Counted from the first letter of the stretch, positions 45,259 to 58,100 are shown. The stretch: 64,000 nucleotides of DNA from Tolypocladium sp. Sup5 PDA-1 (GCA_000750105.3 JPHH03000001.1:62001-126000); one strand, 5' to 3'. Translations and numbers: made by a program. The notes: generated by a model from the letters alone, not told the origin.

Positions 45259-47564
45259 ATGCCCAACGTGTCCCGCTGGACGGCCATTGACCGTGCCCTG
45301 GGCTTCAGCAGCCAGCCCGCAGACGGTTCTCACCATCACGACTGGCTTCATCAGGAGGAGCGAGCCCGTGAGTCCGTCCCCGGCCCCGTCCCCGTCCCCA
45401 TGCCCTACCAACGATGCGACACTTGTGCGGCAGTGGACCAGGCTGATCCAAGGGTCTCTCCCAGTGCTCCCGGCGTTTCGCAATGAACATCTCGAATCTG
45501 CCGTGCCGCCTGCCGAGGTCACCAAGGTGTGCCTGCGACTGCGGCACCTGATCCAGGAATGCGTCCCCTGCGAGATGGAGGAGAGCCGCATCACCACCCC
45601 GCACAGTCGCATCATCACGCCCCATGTGGTCAAAGCTGCCAAGGAAGCTGGCGGACATGAGTACAGGGGCTGCGTGGTATGTTATTCTGGGAGTCTGGGC
45701 GTACCTAGGCTTGACCTGACCTGGCCACTCTAGGTGTATTGCCTGCTGGTCAACCAGCGTTGGTTCCGCCACGAGGCACTCATTGAGCTCTGGGATTCCG
45801 ACCTCCACAAGCTCCGTGCTGAAGCGTGCGGCGTCATTGCCAAGGCCATGTAAGTTGGCGAGCATCGACGCTACTCTGCCGAGCGGCATGCTAATAGATG
45901 CCTCTGGACAGTATCGAGAACGAGGAGGACACCAGATATCTGCTGCACGCCGTGCTGCTCCGCCGGTACTCTTTCCTCTGCGACAACATCCCGACCCCCC
46001 CGGTCAATGTAATCGAAAAGGCAGTCGACTTGCACGCTGTTCGGGTCATTGGGTCCTCTGGCTATCAAAAATGCATCAGCTACCTGTGGCGTGGCTGGCT
46101 TGTTCAAGATGAGAACGATCCGTCTGTCTTCGTCGACTACGAAGCCAAGGACAACACCAATTTCTTTGTCCACATGGATCCGGATCGCATGAGGGCCCCC
46201 AAGTATCAGAACGCCGCGCAGCTGCTCTTCTCGGTCATCTACCTCGCCCTCTACACGGCCGCAATCAACTCCGTCAACCCGACCGGAGTGCTCGACGGAG
46301 CCGAGGTCGCCATGTACGTCTTCACACTCGGCTTTGTGTGCGACGAAGTGGTCAAGTTCTACAAGGCGGGATACCACATCTTGGGCTTCTGGAATGCCTT
46401 CAATGGCGTCCTGTACTCCTTTCTGACCGCCTCGCTCATATTCCGCATCATCGGCCTGACCGCGCCGGTTCACTCTCACTTCCGCGAGCACTACAGCACA
46501 CTGAGCTACAACATGCTGTCCTTTATTGCCCCCATGTTCTGGTCGCGGCTGCTGCTGTACCTTGACAGCTTCAAGTTCTTCGGTGCCATGCTGGTCGTTC
46601 TCAAGGTCATGATGAAAGAGTCGGTCATTTTCTTCGCCCTGCTCATCATCATAATCATTGGCTTCCTCCAGGCCTTTATTGGGCTCGACCTGGCCGACGA
46701 TAATGTCGCTGGTGATGTCCTGTTCATCGTCGAGTCGATGCTCAAGGCAATCCTTCAGAGCCCCGAGTTTGACGGCTTTGAAGGGTTTGGACCGCCCTGG
46801 GGCATCATACTCTACTACTGCTTTACGTTTGTTGTCATGGTATGTTGACGCCTCCATGATTAGGACGGGAAGGCCGATGCTGACATGTGTTTGCTTCATA
46901 GATTGTCCTCCTCAACATCCTCATTGCGCTCTACAACTCTGCGTACGAGGACATTTATGACAATGCCGACGACGAATATCTGGCCCTCTTTTCCCAAAAG
47001 ACGATGCAGTTTGTGCGCGCCCCTGATGAGAACGTGTATATTGCACCACTCAACCTGATTGAAATCATCATCTCGGGATTATTTGAGTGGTGGATGAAGA
47101 AGCAGACGTACGAGTTCATCAACGACTGGGTCATGGGCTTCTTCTACTCGCCGCTGCTTTTTGTGGCCGCCTACTTCGAGACACGCACCGCACACAGTAT
47201 CCGACGAAACCGCGCCAGGGGCGAGGAAGACGACGATGTGATAGAGGAGTGGGAACAGCTGGCTCACGAGCTTGACTTTGAAGCGGACGGGTGGGCCAAG
47301 ACATGCAACTCTGTGAAGCCGAACTTGGAAGACGATCCGGCCGTCCTTGAGGTTCGAAAACTGCGCGCCGAGGTTGAGGAGCTCAAAGCGATGCTGACGG
47401 AAATCGGTCGTGCGGTTGGCACCGAGCCAGCCCAAAAGGAGTCCCAGTCCGAGAACGGGCCAGATAAGCAAACGAAGAACCAGAAGGGCAGCGAATGCAA
47501 GACTCAAGGATCGGAAGCAGACGCGCAGGATGATTCCGGGCCTAGCAAAGGTGGCCACGACTAG
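45259..47564 (+). CDS. YVC1: Vacuolar TRP-type calcium channel (YVC1/TRPY family)
   Basis: Proposed exons are 45259-45367, 45453-45676, 45734-45849, 45912-46839 and 46902-47564, totalling 679 aa in phase. Exon 1 and its junction are the least certain. A conserved cytosolic N-terminus (RIITPHVVKAAKEAGG, NQRWFRHEALIELWDSDLH) precedes WRGWLVQDENDPSVF. Several transmembrane helices follow between about 46220 and 46930, and the pore region lies near FDGFEGFGPPWGIILYYCFT. The last helix (IVLLNILIALYNSAYEDIYDN) is the TRP-type S6. The C-terminal tail contains an acidic cluster (EEDDDVIEEWEQL), seen in fungal Yvc1 and thought to bind Ca2+, and a Lys/Gln-rich end. Yvc1 releases Ca2+ from the vacuole on stretch and Ca2+ stimuli. 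Length and exon pattern match the fungal orthologues. Confidence 0.88.
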
Positions 47565-47950
47565 TGGAGATTTCACCGCCAGGTTTGAGAATGCAGCATA
47601 TCACCGAGCGCAGCTCTCACGAAGACATCAGGATAATGAACGCGGCTTCCATTCGCGAGGATCAAGGAGCAAGCACGCTTCTACTCTTGGGGGACATGTT
47701 TCTGTATATAAGGACTGGCGTTTTGGTCCAAGCGTAAGACTCCATGGAAGCTATACTCTGAAGCATTGATGAACTGCGACCGCTACCCTAGGTCCAGGCT
47801 CCCTGCACTTATGCGGCATCGTCTTCCTAGGCCTCCCGATCTCCCTCTCACTCTGTTGGAGGAAAGTACTCGCTGTTTTTGGCATTAACCTATCAGTATA
47901 TGGGAAATGGAGTAACTGAGAGGGCTGCGAAGCCTGGAAATGGAGTTGAC
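47565..47950. other. Convergent 3' spacer of YVC1 and the macro-domain gene
   Basis: 386 nt between two convergent stop codons, with no supported gene. Confidence 0.5.
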
Positions 47951-48583
47951 TCACGGGAGCATCTCGGAGTAGGCAGCCACCTCCTTCTGCTCAAAGGCGA
48001 CAAACACGACCCTCTCCAGGGCGCTGCTGTCTCTGTCCAGATACTTCCTGACCGTCTCGCACGCGACTTGTGCTGCATCCTTGCTCGGATATCCGTACAC
48101 GCCCGTGCTAATGCCGCTGAACGCGATACTCTTGACGCCGCTCGCATCAGCCAGCTTCAGGCTCTCCTCGTAGCAGCTCCGCAGCAGACGCTCGCTCCGC
48201 TGCGGACGTGCACGCTCGTAAATCGGGCCAACGGTGTGGACGACGTGCTTGGCGGGGAGGCGGTAGCCGCGGGTGATGCGAGCCTCGCCCGCGGGACAGC
48301 CGCCGAGCTGACGGCACTCGGCGAGGAGGTCGGGGCCAGCAGCGCGGTGGATGGCGCCGTCGACGCCGCCGCCGCCGAGGAGGGACGTGTTGGCGGCGTT
48401 GACGATGGCATCGAGGCGGAGCTTGGTGATGTCGCCGTGGACGAGGCCAACGCGGGCGTTGATGGCGGCCGAGGGGGGGGAGTCGCCAGTCGAGGTGTTT
48501 GGCCTGCGAGTACCAGCGTCCCTGTAGAGCTGTGCGAGGGTGGGAATGTCTGCGAGAGACCGGATGGGTGCGGTGGAAGCCAT
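47951..48583 (-). CDS. Macro-domain ADP-ribose-binding protein (MacroD type)
   Basis: A single exon on the minus strand encodes 210 aa from the ATG at 48583 (MASTAPIRSL). The frame is open further upstream but without an ATG. Nearly the whole protein is one macro domain: VGLVHGDITKLRLDAIVNAAN at the start (about residues 45-65), the glycine-rich ligand loop NTSLLGGGGVDGAIHRAAG (about 66-83), HVVHTVGPIY, and the phosphate-binding loop GISTGVYGYP. These features match the MacroD-type subclass, which removes mono-ADP-ribose from acidic residues or hydrolyses O-acetyl-ADP-ribose. The Asn-Ala-Ala-Asn and the GVDGAI loop needed for activity are intact. No targeting signal is evident in this model, so a cytosolic or nuclear location is likely. 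Confidence 0.9.
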   Translation of the reverse strand: MASTAPIRSLADIPTLAQLYRDAGTRRPNTSTGDSPPSAAINARVGLVHGDITKLRLDAIVNAANTSLLGGGGVDGAIHRAAGPDLLAECRQLGGCPAGEARITRGYRLPAKHVVHTVGPIYERARPQRSERLLRSCYEESLKLADASGVKSIAFSGISTGVYGYPSKDAAQVACETVRKYLDRDSSALERVVFVAFEQKEVAAYSEMLP

Positions 48584-49320
48584 GGTGTTTCGACGAGTTT
48601 GCTTGGTGTGTTTTTTGATGAAGGAGATGTCTCGGGTGGGAAGGTCTCTACTGGGGGAAGGTTGGGTGGAAGCTCCGTGCTGAGGAGGCGAGAGCTCTGG
48701 CAACTCTTGCAGTACGGCAATCGTCGTACCAACGAGGTCAAGGCAGGTGCACACAGCTAATGGGTAGCTTTGTAAGAATCATCCGGGCTTGCACGTTGAA
48801 TGATTTGCTTGCAGGTTTTGGACGTAGGGATTGTTCCAAAGTTGACTGGCTGGTCGCGCGGGGGAGCCCTGGCGCGCCAACGAAGAGTGCAATTCTGGGA
48901 GCCGGAGAAAGGCCACGGGTGCAAGAGCTACTGGGAGCTGCATGTGTTGTAGAATATGCGAGATCCAAATATTGTACACTGCCGAGCTTATGAAGAGAAG
49001 GCTGAGAATAGAGTCGCTTTCAAGTCCACATGAAAGCATGACGTTCGACTGGCCGCGCAAGGGTGGGGAACTTACACCGAGCCCCCTGCCCGCCTTACCC
49101 TAGACCCTGGCAACCTGGCAGCCCCTCCTCAGCCATTTTGACCCCGCCATCGCCTTATCTCAATCCTTGACTCACCGTCTCTGATCCTCCAACAATTCCT
49201 GCCGCCAGCTTCCTCCAACAGGTCGGATCGACTCATTCAGTACTCTGGATATTCGAAGTCGTCCAGGACTCACCTAGAACCGCTCCGACACACGAGATCC
49301 TCCAAAGCCCACCCCGCACC
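48584..49320. other. Divergent intergenic region between the macro-domain gene and GlnRS
   Basis: 737 nt containing both promoters. The CT-rich stretch 49090-49320 is the probable leader of the GlnRS gene. No other feature seen. Confidence 0.5.
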
Positions 49321-51340
49321 ATGGCCGACGATGTCACCAAGCCCTTGGCCAAGCTCCAGCTCGACGAGGAGACGGGCGACATGGTCTCCAAGGCCGAGCT
49401 GAAGAAGCGCCAGCAGAAACGGGCCAAGAAGGCGGCACAGGAAAAGGCACGCCAGGAAAAGGCCGCCGCCGGCCCGGCCCCAACGAAGCCGGCGCCCGCT
49501 GCAAAGCCCGAAGAGCAGCCCATCGACCCGGATGCCATGTTCAAGCAGGGCTTCCTTGACGACGTCTACAACGAGCGCCCCGAAAAGAACGTCGTTACGC
49601 GGTTCCCGCCCGAGCCCAACGGCTACCTTCACATTGGCCATGCCAAGGCGATTGCGGTCAACTTTGGCTTCGCCAAGCACCACGGCGGCGTGTGCTACCT
49701 GCGATACGACGATACCAACCCCGAGAAGGAGGAGGAGAAGTACTTTACCGCGATCCAGGACGTGGTGCGGTGGCTGGGATTCGAGCCTTTCAAGATCACG
49801 TACTCGAGTGACAACTTTGAGAAGCTGTACCAGATGGCGGAGAAGCTGGTGACTCTGGGCAAGGCCTACGTCTGCGCCTGCACTGGTATGTACGATGGAT
49901 GCAGCCCGTCGTTGAACCCCTGTACTAACATTAGGGGCTTTAAGATGTCGAAATCAAGCTCCAGCGCGGAGGGGAGAAGGGCGCGCAGCCCCGTTACCGC
50001 TGCCAGCACGCGGAGCAACCGGTCCAAGACAACCTGACCAAGTTTCGAGACATGCGCGACGGCAAGTACAAGCCCAGGGAGGTCTTCCTGCGCATGAAGC
50101 AGGACATTACAGATGGCAACCCCCAAATGTGGGATCTTGCGGCGTACCGTATCAAGACTGATACCCCCCACCACCGAACCGGCTGGGACTGGAAAATCTA
50201 CCCGACGTACGACTTCACACACTGCCTGTGCGATAGCTTCGAGGGCATCACGCACTCGCTCTGCACGACCGAGTTTATCCTCAGCCGAGTCTCTTACGAG
50301 TGGCTGAACAAGTCGCTGGAGGTCTACGAGCCGATGCAGAGGGAGTACGGACGACTGAACCTGACGGGTACCGTCCTGTCCAAGCGAAAGATCCTCAAGC
50401 TGGTGGAGGAGAAGATTGTGCGCGACTGGGACGACCCGCGGCTGTATACCTTGATTGGCATCCGCCGACGCGGTGTTCCTCCTGGCGCCATTCTCGAGTT
50501 TGTCAACGAGCTTGGCGTCACCACCAACATCACCACCATCCAGATCCAGCGCTTCGAGCAGATCATTCGAAAGTATCTCGAGAAGACGGTCCCCCGACTT
50601 ATGATGGTTCTTGACCCCGTGCCACTGGTGATTGAGGATGCCGAGGCCGTCGACATTGAGCTGCCTTTCTCCCCCAAGGACCCCAAGATGGGCTCGCACA
50701 CGGTCAAGTTTACTCCTACGGTATACATCGATAGGGGAGACTTTAGGGAGGTGGATAGCAAGGACTACTTCCGCCTCGCTCCCGGCAAGACTGTGGGGCT
50801 GCTCAACACCTCGTTCCCCGTCAAGGCCACTTCATTCACGAAAGATGAGGCCACTGGCAAAGTCACCGAGATTCGCGGTGTGTTCGACAGGGAGACCAAG
50901 AAGGCCAAGACGTATATCCAGTGGGTCGGCACAGAGGGATCGAGAAAGGTCGAGGCCCGAATCCATAACCCGCTCTTCAAGTCGGAGAAGCCTGACGACG
51001 CCGATGGTGGGTTCCTGAACGACCTTAATCCGGACAGCGAGGTCGTATATCCCGATGCCCTGCTCGAGTCGGGTTTCGACGAGGTGAGGCGTCGCGCGCC
51101 GTGGCCCGAGGCGGCTGGCGAGAGTGAGCTTGGCAAGGGCGGCCCGGAGAGCGTGCGGTTCCAGGCCATGCGGGTGGCGTACTTTGTGAGTCATTGTTCC
51201 TCTGGCTTCCCTTGCGAACAAACCCTTTGTCGTGCTGACTGGACGATGATGTACAGGCCATGGACTCGGACAGCACAGACGACAAGATTGTTCTCAACCG
51301 CATCGTCAGCTTGAAGGAGGACGCGGGTAAGAAGCAATAA
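49321..51340 (+). CDS. GLN4: Glutaminyl-tRNA synthetase, cytosolic
   Basis: Three exons, 49321-49885, 49945-51185 and 51257-51340, encode 629 aa. The N-terminus is short and Lys/Ala-rich (KAELKKRQQKRAKKAAQEKA), resembling the tRNA-binding helix of other eukaryotic synthetases, instead of the long domain of yeast Gln4. The class I catalytic core has PPEPNGYLHIGHAKA, with HIGH at residues 104-107, and LRYDDTNPEKE. The KMSKS counterpart is VLSKRKI. The anticodon-binding beta barrels follow to the end. The enzyme charges tRNA-Gln in the cytosol. The first intron acceptor is a downstream AG (tttaag) that must be used to keep DVEIKLQRGGEKG in frame. An earlier AG (ttag) would shift it. The symbol is by analogy with yeast. 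Confidence 0.94.
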
Positions 51341-52645
51341 GCTTGGCCAACTCGGATTAAAGTTTGCCGGCGTTGTGGTGGGGATGATGTTGTGCCACGG
51401 CTTGTTGGAGGTAGAATATTACGGGAATGCTGCATTGGGAGCACGCTGAGTTTCAAGAATGGGCATGGCATGCATGACGAAAATGTGGTGGCGCATGTAG
51501 GTCGAGGCATGATCTGACTAAGGATTCATACAAAAGGAGGCGAGAACGAATATATGGCCCTTTGTCGTACCAGAGGTCCTGGATGGTGAGCTGTGCATGA
51601 AATGGGGCGTCGGTGAGCAGGGCGGTGAGTCTCTGGGTGTGGCAGATGAGTAGGTTGGCTGTGATGACCACACGGCGTAACCATTAGGGCTGACTACTCT
51701 TGTGCTTTGGCCCGAGATCCAGATTTGAGTGTGAACTGCGAAGGCAGCCGCCGAAGGCAAATCCGTTGGCCGACGGTAATGGCTTGCACAAAATAGTAGG
51801 GGTAAAGCTAGTCTGTCTGCATGACATGCCGTCGACCAGCGGCCCCTGCTAGTAGTAGCAGAACCCGACGACGACTCTGGGGCCCCGCGATGCCAGTGGA
51901 GCGAAGATGGGAGATGATGGGGACGGATGCGAGGGAAAGATTGCAAGCGTCCTGCGGTACGTGACATACGTTGCCTTGGCATGGCACTGGGCGATCCGAG
52001 CCCTGAAGACATTCTCCTGAGGGTGTCTTTGCTCGCGAGCAGTCACGCCGATGCGGCACGTTGGCGCACGCTGCAGGGCTGAGCCAGTGAGACGGACTGG
52101 CGGTGACAACGTGGCTCCGAGGCAGATGCCGAATGGCGAAGGGTTTGGAGGCTTTGGCGCAGAAGCGTTGTCTTTCGGCTTGACTGAAACTCCCAAAAAC
52201 ACGAATACTTTGCCCTCTTTCAATTATTACGGGCACACCCCAGCGTGCACATAGACTTTCACGGGTGCCAACGGGGGAGAGAGTGGCCTCCAATAGCATG
52301 TGGTGGTTACTGCTGGATCGGCTAGGCCGAGGCGGCAGACCTTGCCTACACCAGGAGCTGGAGGTTTCAAGGCGTCCATATGGATGGCAGCCGCCTCGGC
52401 TCAGAGCTTGCCTGCGCCGCCACGGCTGCACGAAACTTTCCAGTGGAGGCAGCGTCGAAACACGACGGGACGGAGCGGATCCCTGACTCAGCGGGACAAC
52501 GTCACAGCGTCCACTGTCGAGAAGACGCTGCGCACCGACTGGATCTCTCTGGGTCGCATCTTTGGACGGTTTGTTTTGATCTGTCTGCGAACTTTTAAAA
52601 CTACACCCGTCGTGCGTCTGCAGGTGTACGCACCCGGAGCTTCAC
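51341..52645. other. Intergenic spacer between GlnRS and the RPI gene
   Basis: 1305 nt. Small open frames on the minus strand (51518-52431) have no domain. The last ~60 nt precede the first possible RPI start codon. No gene supported. Confidence 0.5.
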
Positions 52646-53801
52646 ATGAAGAGCCTCACGTCGCACATCTTCAAAAGTCTCTCAAAGTCTCACCCACCTG
52701 CGTTCTTTCTAGCCCCACCCCTTACCACTGCAACGTCCTCTAGCCCTTCGTCTTCCTTCCCGTCACATCTTCCAGCTTCGCGGCGATTCAGAAGCACATT
52801 GGCTCAGTCAGACCGAGGCCGTCTCAAACAGCGCAAGCTACCCTACGCCACACTTCAACGAGGGGTCAACGACATACCGTCACGAGCCATGTCTGCCGCA
52901 GCGTCATCTTCCGCGAACCTGGTCGAGTCTGCAAAGAAGCTTGCCGCTTTCCAAGCCGTCGAGGAGCACCTCCTTCCGTCCTTCAAGTATGTCGGCATTG
53001 GCTCCGGCAGCACCGTCGTCTATGTGGTGGAAGCCATCGTCAGCAAGGGCCCTGCCTTCTACGCCAACATGACCTTCATCCCCACCGGAAGCCAGTCCAA
53101 GGGGCTCATCAGACAGGCCGGCTTGACGCTCTGCAACCTGGATGAGCGTCCAGTCGTAGACGGCAGGCCTGTTGCCCTGGACGTTGCTTTCGATGGCGCA
53201 GACGAGGTCGACGAGGACCTCAACCTGATCAAGGGAGGCGGCGCGTGCCTGCTCCAGGAGAAGCTGGTGGCAATCGCGGCCAAGAAGTTTGTTGCCGTGG
53301 CCGGTGAGTCCCATATGTCCTCTCTTCCATCCGATACCGACATCTCACACCACGGCAGACTCTCGCAAGCAGTCCCCGCGGCTGTGCACCAAGTGGAAGA
53401 CCATCCCCATCGAGGTCCTGCCCCTCGCGGCCCCTGACGTGCTCACCCGCCTGCAGGCCATGGGCTCTCCCAACGCGGCCGTCCGCTCCGGGCTGCCCAG
53501 CAAAGCTGGCGAGTGCGTGACCGACAATGGCATGTGGATTATCGACGCCCCCTTCACTCCCCTCCTGTTGTCCCGAGATCTGACCACGGACGTGGACGGC
53601 AAGGGCAAGAATGGAGCCTGGGAGATTGATACCTTGGCAGCAGAGCTGCTCAAGATCCCGGGCATCGTGGAAATCGGGCTCTTCCACGGCTTCAATGGCG
53701 AGCAAGCCGCGAGCCGGGGCAAGGAGCTGCAGGCACAAAAGCCCGTCGCGGCCTACTTTGGCATGCCCACTGGCGAGGTCCAGGTTCAGCGAGCACCGTA
53801 A
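52646..53801 (+). CDS. RKI1: Ribose-5-phosphate isomerase (RpiA type)
   Basis: Two exons, 52646-53303 and 53359-53801. From the first ATG the protein has 366 aa. From a second in-frame ATG at 52889 (better context, G at -3) it has 285 aa, closer to the usual length. The core has VGIGSGSTVVYVVEAI, the phosphate-binding segment FIPTGSQSKGLI, the active-site run FDGADEVDEDLNLIKGGGA with catalytic Asp and Glu, and LLQEKLVAIAAKK. After the intron come the substrate loop and the C-terminal GIVEIGLFHGF. The enzyme interconverts ribose-5-phosphate and ribulose-5-phosphate in the pentose phosphate pathway. The N-terminal extension is Ser/Pro/Arg-rich, lacks acidic residues until about residue 56, and includes RRFRS, so it could be a targeting sequence. 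The symbol is by analogy. Confidence 0.92.
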
Positions 53802-55130
53802 AAGTATGAAGTAGCTGCGTCTAGGGTCTCTCAAACACAACGAATCATAACCAGGCATAACTTCCAGTGCACCCCCTCTCGGCCCTGCAGACAAGACACA
53901 TGCACAGCTTGGTTGAGCTGCAGAATCAGTAAACGTTGATTGGCGCGAGCAGTGGTTTTGAGTTCGGCACAAAAGCTAGAGTTGAGGCGTAGGAGTTCGC
54001 GTAAACTGGCTGGCTGGCCTTATCAACAGGGAGGTGCCTATAGCAATTCCCGGAGTGCAAACAACACTGGCAATTGAATCGCCTCCGAGTCAAATGGGCT
54101 GTAGCACGAAGGGAGGCATCAATGTATGCCGTTTCGTTGATCCATATTCGCGTATGCTATCGAGGTGTCTCACCGGGATGCCGTCAGCTCGTGTCGTCCA
54201 AGGTGTCAGCTTCAGCCCGGAGCTGATGCCCCAGGCCCATCCCTTCTTTCCGATGCGGCATGAAGTACTTCGTACGAACAGCCCGTAATCCAGGTCAGCT
54301 CCGGGGCACGCTGGACGACACGGCTTCCTTATACTTAAAGCACTGTCTGTTGCAACCAACGGCGGCGCTCGTTGTGCTTGATCGAGTGCTGCATCGATCC
54401 TACAGGCGCAACGACACCTCGTTTCCCCCGCGACCAACCAAGGGGGCCCGCGCGAGAATTGCCCATCATCTGAAATCATCCATATCTGGCTGGCCGCTCA
54501 GGCGCTCAGCGCTGCCGGCCACGACTCACCGCCTTTGCCATCCACCCCCATTAGGTCTAGCGCGACCCGATAAAAGCCCGATAACACCCCCAAATGGAGG
54601 GGCGAGGGGTAACCTTGCGAATTTTTCCTGCTGGCCATCTGCATCCTAGCGCCACGCACCCGGGGTATGGACAGAGAAAAAAAATCTTGTGGCGCTCAGG
54701 GACAACCAGCGGAGCCTGGAGGCATAAAACTTGTCGCCCCCAGCAATTTTCCTCCCTCTTCCTGCCCTCTCCCACCTCCGTCCTCCCGCTTCATTTTCCC
54801 TCCCTCATCATCTTTTGGTCGTCCTCCTCCAAGACGAACCGCGGACTTGTCCTTTCTCTAATCCCATTCTCTGTCGTCGAGTTGTTCTTTGGATCCTCCT
54901 CCACTGAGCAGCCCCGCCTCGCCGATAAAGAACAAAAAAGCCGCGATAGAGCAGAGCCGACCCCTCCATCGTCTCTGTGGGCTTCATCACGATAGACCAG
55001 ACTCTTCAGTCTCCGGATACATCTCGATAGACGTTGGATCGTTTATAGAGTTCCTTGTCGTTCTCGTCGACATCTAGACACGACACATCTACCTCCTCCC
55101 ACGACTAATACCCGAAACCACACCGACACC
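53802..55130. other. Intergenic spacer and EF-3 leader
   Basis: 1329 nt. The region from about 54740 to 55130 is strongly CT-rich, typical of the promoter and leader of a highly expressed fungal gene, here EF-3. No other feature was supported. Confidence 0.55.
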
Positions 55131-58100
55131 ATGCCTTCCGAGAACGCGCAGTCGGTCAAGGTCCTGGACGAGCTCTTCCAGAAGCTCACCGTCTCCAAGG
55201 ATGCCGCCGAGATGAAGGAGTCCGCCAACGAGCTGGCTAGCTTCATCAACGGCCGCATCGAGGACCAGGACGTTCCCACCAAGTGAGTGTTTTCCCTCTT
55301 GCCGTCACCTCTCGCCGCCTCCAACGCACACAAGCCGGGGGGGTTTTGAAAAAAACTTTTTTTGGGCCAGTCTCAGACCCCGCCTTCCAAACTGGTAATC
55401 CGCCAAGCGCCCAAAATAACCCCCCAAAGAGGCCACCGTTTACTGCTGTGCAATCGCCCGGCGTCGCAAATTTTTTTTATTTTTATACAGCGCTTGAAAC
55501 CCCCGCAGAGGCTAACAGAGCATCTTTTGCAGGACCATCGACAGCATCCAGAAGCAGCTCGGCAACAAGAAGGATGCCCTCGCCCGGGAGCGGGCCTGCA
55601 CGGCTGTTGCCGCCATCGCCTCGCACTCCGAGGTCTCTGCCAACGTCGAGCCCTACCTCGTCGTCCTCCTGCCCAGCCTTCTGGCTGCCGTTGGCGACAA
55701 GATCACCGCCGTCAAGAATGCAGCCACCGCTGCAGTCTCCGCCATCGCCAGCGGCCTGAACGGCAACGCCGTCAAGGCCGCCCTCCGGCCCATCATGGAC
55801 TCCATCCGCCACGCGCAGAAGTGGCCCGAGAAGATGGCCGCCCTGGACTTCATCGACACCCTCGTCAAGAATGCTCCCGCCCAGCTTGCCTACCGCGTCC
55901 CCGAGCTGATCCCCGTCATCTCCGAGTCCATGTGGGACACCAAGAAGGAGGTCAAGGAGCGCGCCTACCAGACCATGGAGCAGATCTGCCAGTTGATCGT
56001 CAACAAGGATATCGAGCGCTTCATTCCCGAGCTCATCAAGTGTATCGCCAAGCCTGAGAACGTCCCCGAGACCGTTCACTTGCTCGGTGCCACCACCTTC
56101 GTTACCGAGGTCCAGGAGCCCACCCTGGCCCTCATGGTCCCCCTGCTGGATCGTGGTCTGGCCGAGCGCGAGACCGCCATCAAGCGAAAGACTGCCGTCA
56201 TCGTTGACAACATGTGCAAGCTGGTCGACGACCCCAACATTGTCGCTCCTTTCTTGCCCAAGATGATGCCCGGCCTGCAGAAGAACTACGACAACCTGGC
56301 TGATCCCGAGGCCCGTGAGAAGACCAAGCAGGCCCTCGACACCCTCACCCGTGTCGGCAACATCAAGGACGGCAAGATCCCCGAGGCCCGCAACGACGGC
56401 GACCTCAGCGTCGTCCTCGGCAAGCTCAAGGAGGTCTTGACTGCCAAGTACGCCAACTACCTCGAGAAGATGGGCCCCGTCGCCGAGTACATCGCTGCCG
56501 TGGCCGGTCAGATCATCGACGAGAAGGAGACCGAGTCCATGATCTGGGTCGAGAACCTGAAGCCTTACGTCGCCGTCATCACTGGCATCGACAACGCCGA
56601 GAGCGTCATCGAGACCCTCCGCAAGCGTGCATCCCCCGGCGCCGCTGAGGAGGCCGAGGGTGAGGCCGACGACGAGGAGGGCGAGGATCTCTGCAACTGC
56701 ACCTTCTCCCTCGCCTACGGTGCCAAGATTCTCCTCAACCAGACTCACCTGCGCCTCAAGCGTGGCCAGCGCTACGGTCTTTGCGGCCCCAACGGCTCCG
56801 GCAAGTCCACTCTGATGCGCGCCATCAACAACGAGCAGGTCGAGGGTTTCCCCAAGCAGAGCGAGGTCAAGACTGTCTTCGTCGAGCACGACCTCGACTC
56901 CGCCGACACCGAGATGACCACCATCGACTGGACCATGAAGAAGCTGCAGGAGGCTGGCGTCACCACCACACAGGTGGACGTCGAGAAGCAGCTGAACGAC
57001 TTCGGCTTCACCGAGACCATGGTCAGGGGCGACATCACTGCCCTCTCCGGTGGTTGGAAGATGAAGCTGGCTCTGTGCCGTGCCGTCTTCGAGGCCCCTG
57101 ATATCCTGCTTCTCGACGAGCCCACCAACCACTTGGACGTGAAGAACGTCAAGTGGCTGGAGGAGTACCTCACCAACTCCCCCTGCACCTCCATCATCGT
57201 CTCCCACGACTCCTCGTTCCTCGACAACGTCTGCCAGCACATTGTCCACTACGAGCGCTTCAAGCTCAAGCGCTACCGCGGTAACCTGGCCGAGTTCGTC
57301 AAGCGGGTCCCCTCTGCCAAGTCCTACTACGAGCTCGGCGCCTCCGAGATGGAGTTTTCCTTCCCCGAGCCCGGGTTCCTCGAGGGTGTCAAGACCAAGG
57401 CCAAGGCCATCCTGCGTGCTACCAAGATGTCCTTCCAGTACCCCGGCACCTCGAAGCCCCAGATCCAGGACATCACCTTCCAGTGCTCTCTCGGCTCTCG
57501 TATTGCCGTCATTGGCCCCAACGGTGCTGGCAAGTCGACCCTGATCAACGTCTTGACCGGTGAGCTCATCCCCACTCTGGGTGAGATCTACCAGCACGAG
57601 AACATCCGTATCGCCTACATCAAGCAGCACGCCTTTGCCCACATCGACAACCACCTGGACAGCACTCCTTCCGAGTACATCCAGTGGCGTTTCCAGACCG
57701 GCGAGGATCGTGAGACCATGGACCGAGCCAACAAGATCATCACCGAGGCCGACGAGAAGGCCATGGACAAGATCTTCAACATTGAGGGCACCCAGCGTCG
57801 CATCATTGGCATCCACTCCCGCAGAAAGTTCAAGAACAGCTACGAGTACGAGTGCTCGTTCGCCCTGGGCGAGAACGTCGGCATGCCCAAGGGCGAGCGC
57901 TGGATCCCCATGATGACGGCTGACAACGTCTGGCTGCCGCGAAATGAGCTTCTGGCCTCTCACCAGAAGATGGTTGCCGATGTCGACATGAAGGAGGCCC
58001 TGGCCTCCGGTCAGTTCCGCCCCCTGGTCCGAAAGGAGATTGAGACGCACTGCGCCAACTTTGGCCTGGACGCCGAGCTGGTTTCTCACTCGCGCATGCG

